The position numbers and the translations under genes are program-made. From an uncultured Collinsella sp. (GTDB lineage Bacteria; Actinomycetota; Coriobacteriia; Coriobacteriales; Coriobacteriaceae), in assembly GCA_958350755.1 (NCBI GenBank), contig CATWID010000032.1, positions 1 through 20,424 on the forward strand: DNA of 20,424 bases. The letters are read 5' to 3'. This document shows, in pieces, positions 7,613 through 13,576 of this stretch. Every line of letters starts with the position of its first letter. The stretch's first letter is position 1. The notes beneath the pieces were generated by a model that did no database searches, was not told where the DNA came from, and was given only the letters and a program-made list of their open reading frames with translations.

Positions 7613-8176
7613 TTTGAGCTTACGGGTCTTGGGCTTAAAGCGCATGCCCGTCTGGCGTCCGCCACGTGCGGAGAATCCATAACCGGACTGCGGCACGACG
7701 CCGGACATCAAAAACGGAATGGCAACCAAACCCGTCAGGATCGAAGACGGCAGCGCATGGCCGAAGATCGCCACGACAAAGCTCGTCTCCAAACCCATAA
7801 ACAGCAAGATGATGCTGTAAATCACATTAATGACGAGCGCGAAGGCACCCACAGTGATGCCGCGCGCACTCGGGGTACCGCCCGTCTGACCGGCGGCGCT
7901 ATGCACCAGGGCAAAAGAACCCACGGTCAGCAGGAGCGACATAACGCCCACCGGCACGGCAGCGGAAAGGTCATAGAACAAGCCGCTGCAAAAACCGCAC
8001 ACGACGGCACGGGTCGGGTCGCCCGAGAACACGCTTATGCACACCAGGATAATCATAAAGTTGACGCGACCGCCCGCAATGGAGATCTGCGGTGCCAGGC
8101 CTGCCTGCAGCAGCACGCACACGATGGCGGCGATTACAAACGTGCGGGAGCTCATCCCCTGCTCGTGTAGATCCAT
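7610..8176 (-). CDS. mreD: Rod shape-determining protein MreD
   Basis: A 188-residue hydrophobic protein with five or six predicted membrane segments (roughly 11-30, 38-53, 57-72, 75-95, 105-128, 130-155) and a basic C-terminus (MRFKPKTRKLK). The FCSGLFYDL stretch and GRVNFMIILV are typical of MreD. It links MreC and the wall enzymes to MreB at the inner membrane. Two ATGs compete. The one at 8182 lies only 1 nt from AGGGGG, whereas 8176 is 7 nt away, so 8176 is preferred. Family calling rests on hydrophobic pattern, size and position between mreC and the PBP2 gene, since MreD sequences diverge strongly. Confidence 0.88.
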   Translation of the reverse strand: MDLHEQGMSSRTFVIAAIVCVLLQAGLAPQISIAGGRVNFMIILVCISVFSGDPTRAVVCGFCSGLFYDLSAAVPVGVMSLLLTVGSFALVHSAAGQTGGTPSARGITVGAFALVINVIYSIILLFMGLETSFVVAIFGHALPSSILTGLVAIPFLMSGVVPQSGYGFSARGGRQTGMRFKPKTRKLK

Positions 8177-8183
8177 GGACATG

Positions 8184-8190
8184 CCCCCTA
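8184..8190 (-). promoter_or_regulatory. Ribosome binding site fused to stop codon (mreD)
   Basis: TAGGGGG: TAG ends mreC and AGGGGG serves mreD. Spacing of 7 nt to the ATG at 8176, against 1 nt to the ATG at 8182, decides the mreD start. Confidence 0.65.
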
Positions 8191-9186
8191 TTCGCTCGAG
8201 CCGGAATCGGTCGTCTCGGACGTGTCGGAACCGTCATCCGAGCTCTCGTCCTTCGTCTTGGTCGCAGCATCGCGCGACGTTCCCTGCGGCGTGCTATTAG
8301 CGGTGCTCACGTCCTCATCCGAGGCCGACTGTTCGTCGGTCAGCGAGGTGATGACCAGCACTTCCTCGTTGTTCTCGGCCGTCGTCTGGGCGCGCACCAC
8401 AATGGTGTAGTACACGTCGTTTGCGGATTTTTCAACCGACGAGACGGTGCCGAGCGGTAGACCCTTGGGGAACACACCGCCAATGCCCGAGGTCACGATG
8501 ATGTCGCCAACCTTAACATCGGAGTCGACGCTCACGTACTCAAGACGCAGCGTGCCGTCAGCCTGACCCTGCAGCATACCCTGGGCGCGCGTGTCCTGCA
8601 CCATGGCGGATACGCCGGAGTTCTCGTCGCCAATCAGGCGCACGGTAGAGGTCTTGGCCGATACCTCGATAATCTGGCCGATAACACCGGCAGAACTCGT
8701 CACGGGCATGTTGATGGTAAGGCCGTCGGCAGAGCCCTTGTCGATGGTAACGGTCGAGGTCCAGGCATCGCCGGAGGCACCAACGATACGAGCAGCGGTC
8801 GATTTGAGGTTATAGGTCGACTGCAGGCCGACCAGCCCCTCCAGACGCTCGGCGGTCTTTTGAGCCTCGGAGAGCTCAGCAACCTTAGAGGTCAGTTCCT
8901 CGTTTTGCTTCTTAAGCTCGTCAAGCGTGTCCTGCGACGCCGTAAGGTTAGAGAACACGTTACCGATCGCATTGAAGGGAGCCGCCACAGCCGAGCCCAC
9001 AAAGCGCACCGGCGAGGTAATCGTCGTCACGCCCGAGCGCACGGCATGAATCGGTCCTGCCTCGCCCTCGCGGATGTAAAACGTGAGCAGCAACACCGAA
9101 ATCAGGCTGAAAACAATCAACGGGCGCATACCCGTTGATTGTCGCTTGGTATTCAGATTTGTGGAGAAACCCGAAGATCGTGCCAA
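8188..9186 (-). CDS. mreC: Rod shape-determining protein MreC
   Basis: A 332-residue bitopic protein that binds PBP2 outside the membrane and activates the RodA-PBP2 pair. Seen: a short basic N-terminus, one membrane helix (about 21-38), a coiled coil (about 84-118, DTLDELKKQNEELTSKVAEL), and a two-lobed beta domain (about 125-280) with GVIGQIIEVSAKTSTVRLI and the MreC-typical VTSGIGGVFPKGLPLGTV. An acidic Ser/Thr/Asp-rich tail of about 50 residues (282-332) follows and is predicted to lie outside the cell. The start is TTG at 9186: AAGGTGG lies 7 nt upstream, and the next in-frame ATG (residue 20) would remove the basic residues before the helix. It follows mreB by 21 nt. Confidence 0.93.
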   Translation of the reverse strand: MARSSGFSTNLNTKRQSTGMRPLIVFSLISVLLLTFYIREGEAGPIHAVRSGVTTITSPVRFVGSAVAAPFNAIGNVFSNLTASQDTLDELKKQNEELTSKVAELSEAQKTAERLEGLVGLQSTYNLKSTAARIVGASGDAWTSTVTIDKGSADGLTINMPVTSSAGVIGQIIEVSAKTSTVRLIGDENSGVSAMVQDTRAQGMLQGQADGTLRLEYVSVDSDVKVGDIIVTSGIGGVFPKGLPLGTVSSVEKSANDVYYTIVVRAQTTAENNEEVLVITSLTDEQSASDEDVSTANSTPQGTSRDAATKTKDESSDDGSDTSETTDSGSSE

Positions 9187-9193
9187 ATGGAAT

Positions 9194-9200
9194 CCACCTT
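9194..9200 (-). promoter_or_regulatory. Ribosome binding site deciding the mreC TTG start
   Basis: AAGGTGG on the minus strand, 7 nt before the TTG at 9186. No comparable site precedes the next in-frame ATG at residue 20. Confidence 0.6.
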
Positions 9201-9207
9201 TTGGAAA

Positions 9208-10251
9208 TTAAGCATTGGTCTGGACGAAGCCGCCATCAAACGCATTGGCCTCGAGCACGCGGGCACAGCCGTTAACGACGTTATCGAGCGCCGTGGGGCT
9301 GACGTTGACCGAAACACCGGTCTCATCGCGCAGGCGCACGTCGAGACCGCGCAGCAGCGCGCCGCCACCGGTCAGCAAAATGCCGTAGTACATAAGGTCC
9401 GAGGCAAGATCGGGAGGCGTAGCGTCGAGTGCGTCCTTGACGGCCTTGGCCATCTCGTCGAGCGGCTTGTTGAGCGCGCGACGAATCTCCTCGCTCTCGA
9501 TGCGCACGGTCTTGGGCAGACCGGTAATCACGTCGCGGCCGTTGACCTCGACGTCGAGCTCGTCCTTGAGCGGCACGGCGGAACCGACCTTGATCTTGAT
9601 GTCCTCTGCCGTACGCTCGCCAATGGCCAGGTTGTAGGCATCACGAACGTGCGTGAGGATGGCCTGATCGAACTCGTCGCCGGCAATACGAATGGACTGC
9701 GAGACGACGATGCCGCCCATAGCGATAACGGCGACCTCGGTGGTACCGCCGCCGATGTCGATGACCATGGAGCCGGTGGGTTCCTCGACGGGCAGGTCGG
9801 CGCCGATAGCGGCTGCCATAGGCTCTTCGATCAGATAGGCCTGGCGGGCCCCGGCCTGGATCGTGGCCTCAAAGACAGCGCGCTTCTCAACCGACGTGAC
9901 ACCGGAGGGAACGCAGACGACAACACGCGGACGCGGAGTCCACGGATAGCGCTTCTCGGACGCCTTATCGATAAAGTAGCGAAGCATGGCCTCGGTAACA
10001 TCGAAGTCGGCGATGACGCCGTCCTTCAGGGGACGAACGGCCACGATGTTGCCGGGCGTACGGCCGAGCATGCGCTTTGCCTCGATACCGACCGCCAAGA
10101 TGCGCTCGTCGTTCTTGTCGATGGCGACAACAGAGGGCTCGCGAATGACGATGCCCTTGCCGCGCACGGAGACAAGCGTATTGGCGGTGCCGAGGTCGAT
10201 GGCAAGATCGCCCGCATAGCTACCGAAGAACATATCCATCAAAGAAAACAA
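9208..10251 (-). CDS. mreB: Rod shape-determining actin homologue MreB
   Basis: A 347-residue bacterial actin forming membrane-bound filaments that orient lateral wall synthesis. ATPase-fold motifs: phosphate 1 DLAIDLGTANTL (15-26), phosphate 2 DIGGGTTEVAV (165-175) and adenosine motif LLTGGGALLRG (292-302). The N-terminal MFSLMDMFFGSY is hydrophobic and could anchor the filament. The start chosen is TTG at 10251, 5 nt after AGGAG; the ATG at residue 5 is 17 nt from AGGAG, too far. Length and sequence are normal for MreB. The 115-nt gap upstream holds a strong hairpin and possibly a weak promoter, so mreB expression may be partly separate from the two genes upstream. Confidence 0.97.
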   Translation of the reverse strand: MFSLMDMFFGSYAGDLAIDLGTANTLVSVRGKGIVIREPSVVAIDKNDERILAVGIEAKRMLGRTPGNIVAVRPLKDGVIADFDVTEAMLRYFIDKASEKRYPWTPRPRVVVCVPSGVTSVEKRAVFEATIQAGARQAYLIEEPMAAAIGADLPVEEPTGSMVIDIGGGTTEVAVIAMGGIVVSQSIRIAGDEFDQAILTHVRDAYNLAIGERTAEDIKIKVGSAVPLKDELDVEVNGRDVITGLPKTVRIESEEIRRALNKPLDEMAKAVKDALDATPPDLASDLMYYGILLTGGGALLRGLDVRLRDETGVSVNVSPTALDNVVNGCARVLEANAFDGGFVQTNA

Positions 10252-10256
10252 CGCAA

Positions 10257-10261
10257 CTCCT
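10257..10261 (-). promoter_or_regulatory. Ribosome binding site deciding the mreB TTG start
   Basis: AGGAG on the minus strand, 5 nt before the TTG at 10251. The in-frame ATG four codons later is 17 nt away, outside the usual spacing. Confidence 0.6.
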
Positions 10262-10311
10262 GATGTGTTGGATGATTGCTGGAAAACTACTAGCTCATCA
10301 TACTAGCGCAA

Positions 10312-10344
10312 GCCCGGCGCCTCACTTGCGGTGAAGCGCCGGGC
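10312..10344 (-). terminator. GC-rich hairpin between TPR gene and mreB (possible weak terminator)
   Basis: Perfect 9-bp inverted repeat GCCCGGCGC / GCGCCGGGC, extended by an inner TCAC/GTGA after one mismatch, with a 5-nt loop. On the minus strand it is followed by TTGCGC rather than a U-tract, so it is not a classical rho-independent terminator. It could reduce read-through, protect a 3' end or be a processing site. A -10-like TATGAT (10297-10302) lies just downstream without a convincing -35, so a local mreB promoter is possible but weakly supported. Nothing else is visible in this 115-nt gap. Confidence 0.4.
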
Positions 10345-10366
10345 AAAGCTAAATCCCATAAGGTCA

Positions 10367-11671
10367 CTACTGGTTGTCAGCAGCCGAGAAATCCATATCA
10401 AGCGAAGAAACGGCCCAGCCGATATGGTTGTCGGAGCGCACGAATTTGACGGTGTACTCCTGCTCGCCGCCCTTGGACAGCGATGCCTTCACCTTGGCGG
10501 TCGTCTCGGTCATGGACTGATCCATGCCCTCGACGGACACGGTGGCACCCTGCGGAATCGAGGAGATGATCATCGACTTAGCGTCCTCGGACAGGCTCGA
10601 GGCCAGGCAAGACTCGGCCTTTGCGGCGTCACCGTCGCCGGCAGCCTGGAACAGATCGGTAACGACAGACTCCTGAGACGGGAAGCCAAAGCCGCGCGTG
10701 TAGGCAAAGCCCAGACCGCCCGCGGCGATCAAAATGAGCAGAAGCAGCACGATGAAGACTTTAAGACCCGTGTGGCGATGGCGACGACGGACCTTGGCCT
10801 GCTTACGATCCTGACGGTCCTGCTGGACCATCTCGGACTCGGACAGCGTAAAGAAGCCGGTGTCCGAGGGATCGGGCATAAACTGACCGGTCGCGCCCGT
10901 AGGATCGAGCGGATCGACGGCAGGAGCGTCCATCGCGGGCGCCGGAGCCGTGGCCATAGCCGTCTGGGCAGACAGCGCGGCAAGCGAATCGTGCACGCGG
11001 GCAAGCTCATCGGCCTGCTCGGAGGTGAGCTGGTAGATGCCATCGGCAGTAGCGGCGTTAAAGGCGTCGAGTGCGTCGGAGGGACGGCCGGCGGCAGAAA
11101 GCGCCTGACCCATGCCGGCGTTGAGCGCACGCGTGTCGTCGCGGGGGCCGGCAAAGTCGATAGCCGTGCGGTAGGTCTCCACGGCATCCGCCGGACGGCC
11201 GAGCTTAATGAAGCAACGACCGAGCTCGCCGAGTGCGGCGGCAGGAGCCGGATTGGCGCCGTCGATGGCAGCCTGACGGAAGGCGGTTCCTGCGTTCGCA
11301 TAGTCGCCCGACTGGAACAGCGCATTGCCCAGGCCCAGATAGGCCTTGAACGGCGTGGCATAGGAAGCATCCTGCGTAGCAGCAGAGAACGCCTGAGCGG
11401 CCGTCGTGTAGTCGCCCACCGCGGCAAGCGCCTTGCCGCGGTTGGTGAGCAGCGCGCCGCGCTTGCCGTAGGTGCCGTCGTTGAGGGCGGCGGCATAGGC
11501 CTCGGCGGCCTCGGCATACATGCCCAGGTGCATCAAGGCGTTGCCACGAAGGTGATCGGCCTCGCCCATAATCTCATCGGGAGTCTTTGCCGCCCCAAGC
11601 ATCTGGGCTGCAGCGGAAAAATCACCCGCGCGGTAAGCGGCGCGGCCCTGTTGGATCAGCTGGCTATTCAA
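10367..11671 (-). CDS. TPR-repeat single-pass membrane protein
   Basis: A 434-residue protein of unknown function. Residues about 1-235 are Ala-rich TPR-like helical repeats with recurring G-D/M-Y-x-x-A patterns (AGDFSAAAQ, LGMYAEAAEAY, VGDYTTAAQAF, SGDYANAGTAF, LGRPADAVETY, AGRPSDALDAF). A Pro/Ala/Asp linker and a basic stretch (QAKVRRRHRH, 291-300) lead to one membrane helix (about 303-325). An outer domain of about 105 residues follows. The TPR part should be cytoplasmic. The start is TTG at 11671 with AAAGGGG 6 nt upstream; the next gene upstream is the cyclophilin, 11 nt away. Its position just ahead of mreB suggests an envelope or elongasome adaptor, by inference only. Confidence 0.8.
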   Translation of the reverse strand: MNSQLIQQGRAAYRAGDFSAAAQMLGAAKTPDEIMGEADHLRGNALMHLGMYAEAAEAYAAALNDGTYGKRGALLTNRGKALAAVGDYTTAAQAFSAATQDASYATPFKAYLGLGNALFQSGDYANAGTAFRQAAIDGANPAPAAALGELGRCFIKLGRPADAVETYRTAIDFAGPRDDTRALNAGMGQALSAAGRPSDALDAFNAATADGIYQLTSEQADELARVHDSLAALSAQTAMATAPAPAMDAPAVDPLDPTGATGQFMPDPSDTGFFTLSESEMVQQDRQDRKQAKVRRRHRHTGLKVFIVLLLLILIAAGGLGFAYTRGFGFPSQESVVTDLFQAAGDGDAAKAESCLASSLSEDAKSMIISSIPQGATVSVEGMDQSMTETTAKVKASLSKGGEQEYTVKFVRSDNHIGWAVSSLDMDFSAADNQ

Positions 11672-11677
11672 GGAAGT

Positions 11678-11685
11678 CCCCTTTA
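11678..11685 (-). promoter_or_regulatory. Ribosome binding site fused to stop codon (TPR gene)
   Basis: TAAAGGGG: the TAA stop of the cyclophilin gene continues into AAAGGGG, ending 6 nt before the TTG start of the TPR gene. It supports the TTG start and coupling. Confidence 0.65.
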
Positions 11686-12225
11686 CTCGTGAACGATCTC
11701 GACATGGACGATCTCGTCGCCGGCACGCAGCTGCGAAATCACATCGAGACCCTCGACCGTGGTACCAAAGACGGTGTAACCGGAATCGAGGTTATGCTGG
11801 GCACCCAGGCAGAAGTAGAACTGCGAACCCGCGGAATCGGGGTCCATGGAGCGTGCCATGGCAAGGGCGCCATCGACATGGCTGTTGCGCGGATTGGTGG
11901 CAAACTCGCCCTTGATGCAGTAGCCGGGGCCACCGGTACCGGGCATGCCGTCGGGGCCCTCAAGACCGGCGGCGACGTCGGCGCCGGACATGTCGCGGGT
12001 ATTGGGGTCGCCACCTTGGATAACAAAACCGGGCACATAGCGGTGAAACTTAAGCCCGTCGTAGAAGCCCATCGTGGAAAGCTCACAGAAGTTCGCCACA
12101 TGGATGGGAGCACCCTCGCCGTCAAATTTGACCTTGATCGTGCCCTTCGACGTCTCGATGATCGCGCACTCGTCACCAGCGAGCTGGTACTCGGGCGTAT
12201 AAAGCTCTTTCTTAAAACCAAACAT
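11683..12225 (-). CDS. Cyclophilin-type peptidyl-prolyl cis-trans isomerase
   Basis: A 180-residue cyclophilin that catalyses cis-trans isomerisation of X-Pro bonds. Motifs: FHRYVPGFVIQGGDP (60-74), containing the catalytic Arg62 with Phe67 and Gln70, and LAMARSMDPDSAGSQFYFCL (121-140), the second active-site stretch. No signal peptide or membrane helix is visible, so it is probably cytoplasmic. The ATG at 12225 (MFGFKKELYTPEY) is preferred over an ATG 69 nt upstream because GAAGGA lies close before it and the upstream ATG lies beyond the predicted transcription start. First gene of the transcript leading into the mre operon; the start lies about 33 nt downstream of the predicted transcription start. 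Confidence 0.93.
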   Translation of the reverse strand: MFGFKKELYTPEYQLAGDECAIIETSKGTIKVKFDGEGAPIHVANFCELSTMGFYDGLKFHRYVPGFVIQGGDPNTRDMSGADVAAGLEGPDGMPGTGGPGYCIKGEFATNPRNSHVDGALAMARSMDPDSAGSQFYFCLGAQHNLDSGYTVFGTTVEGLDVISQLRAGDEIVHVEIVHE

Positions 12226-12264
12226 GTGGTTCCTTCCTCGTGCGTTTAAAGCATATTTGTACGA

Positions 12265-12294
12265 ATTGTAGCAATAAGCACGGGCTTCCATCAA
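12265..12294 (-). promoter_or_regulatory. Promoter for the cyclophilin-TPR-mre operon
   Basis: Minus-strand sigma-70-type promoter: -35 TTGATG (12289-12294), an 18-nt spacer and -10 TACAAT (12265-12270), with a TGC extension making an extended -10. The predicted start is near 12258. This is the clearest promoter ahead of the long elongation operon. Confidence 0.7.
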
Positions 12295-12330
12295 TTGCGC
12301 ACGCAGGTTATGCCGGCGGAGGGCAACAAA

Positions 12331-13473
12331 TTACGAACGCGGTTGCGGCTTCCAGGCGCTCACATTGGCATCGTACTGATTAAGGGCGCTGTTGCCGCCC
12401 TGTGCGATGGGCGCCAGGATCTCGCTTTGGTGGGAACTCATCGACTCGCCATCGGGAATGGCCAGCGAAATGTCCCAGCTCTGGCAGATCACGTCGACGC
12501 GCTCATACATCCACTCGGCAAGCTGCTTTAAGTGGGCGATGTCATCCGCATAAACCGTATCGTCCTGTACTTTCAGGTTGTTAAGCTCATCTTGCGTCTT
12601 TTTTATCTGGTCACGCAGGGCGTAGGCACTCTGCGACAGCTCCTGGCGGGTGGACAGCGGCGTTCGGAGATAGCCGTTGTTAAAGGAATCGATGACCTCG
12701 CCGATCTGGTCCTCGTCAGCGTAGGACACGATGGTCTGATACAGACCGTCGAGCCTGGTATAGAGCTGATCATCGGTGAGCACGGTTTCTTCCTGAACCA
12801 CCTCGGCAGAATCGCCCTGCTTGGTATCGTCCTCAGTCGCCTCGCCCTTTTGACGCGTGGGGAAGGTGGTTTGTGCAGCTTGGCCAAACTGGTCGTAGAA
12901 GCCAGGCATAACACCCATGGGATCGGTCGTCACGAACCAATAGGCACCACCGCACACGACGGCAAGGACCGCGATGATAATGAGCGGCTTGGGAATATGA
13001 CGCTTATGCTTGTGATAGGCGTCCTCGTCGGGGTGCACCTTGCGCTTGGGTTTTTGAGCATCGTCATGCAGGGAAACGGGCGTGGGAATATCGACCTTGG
13101 GGATACCGAAATCCTTATCGAAAGCCGGCAGCACGCAGGTCTCATTGGGGTCGGCGGCGTCTGAGAGCACCGCAGCGGCAGAGGCCGGCGCATGCGGCAC
13201 CTCGGTATCGATCTGCTCTTGCGTTAGGCGCGGAAAGCCCGCCGTGCGGCCCGCTGCCAGGTCGGATGCTGCCGCATCCTCGGAGAGGATACCCGGAGCG
13301 GGGCGTCCGCATTTGGGGCACGTACGATCATGCGGAGAAAGACGGGCACCGCAGCCCTCACAGAACACGAACTCGGTGTGCTCGGGACCATCGCCCGGAC
13401 CCACATAGGCGTTGCAGTAGGGGCAGAACGAGGCGCCGTCCTCGATAGTCTTAAGGCAATGCGGGCAGATCAC
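12331..13473 (-). CDS. Double zinc-ribbon single-pass membrane protein
   Basis: A 380-residue protein of unknown function. The N-terminus holds cysteine pairs CPHC (Cys3, Cys6), CPYC (17, 20), CEGC (38, 41) and CPKC (52, 55), forming two four-Cys zinc ribbons. A disordered linker, a His/Lys-rich stretch (HKHKRHIPKP) and one membrane helix (about 161-181) follow. The remaining roughly 200 residues are predicted outside the cell and largely helical, with coiled-coil-like QELSQSAYALRDQIKKTQDE. The start is GTG at 13473: AGAGG lies 5 nt upstream, whereas a TTG 21 nt earlier has no ribosome site. It lies between the P-type ATPase gene and the cyclophilin promoter; no strong terminator separates it from either. 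Confidence 0.8.
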   Translation of the reverse strand: MICPHCLKTIEDGASFCPYCNAYVGPGDGPEHTEFVFCEGCGARLSPHDRTCPKCGRPAPGILSEDAAASDLAAGRTAGFPRLTQEQIDTEVPHAPASAAAVLSDAADPNETCVLPAFDKDFGIPKVDIPTPVSLHDDAQKPKRKVHPDEDAYHKHKRHIPKPLIIIAVLAVVCGGAYWFVTTDPMGVMPGFYDQFGQAAQTTFPTRQKGEATEDDTKQGDSAEVVQEETVLTDDQLYTRLDGLYQTIVSYADEDQIGEVIDSFNNGYLRTPLSTRQELSQSAYALRDQIKKTQDELNNLKVQDDTVYADDIAHLKQLAEWMYERVDVICQSWDISLAIPDGESMSSHQSEILAPIAQGGNSALNQYDANVSAWKPQPRS

Positions 13474-13576
13474 GGCATCCTCTTTTCGAAGCAATTCAAA
13501 TAATCGAGGTTAGAGCATAACATCGCCACGGCCCCACAGGAGCAAGGCACCAATTCAACATCGCCAGGGCGCGTAG
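13474..13576 (-). other. Intergenic gap between ATPase and zinc-ribbon genes
   Basis: A 103-nt gap. On the minus strand a TGTTATGCT string resembles an extended -10 (TATGCT), but no good -35 is spaced correctly. No U-tract hairpin follows the ATPase stop, so read-through from the ATPase gene is possible. The octamer TTGAATTG occurs twice, about 59 nt apart, with no obvious meaning. Confidence 0.3.

Noticed and set aside
13492..13558. Two TTGAATTG octamers as operator sites
   Set aside because: Short, AT-rich and without a clear promoter between them; likely chance.
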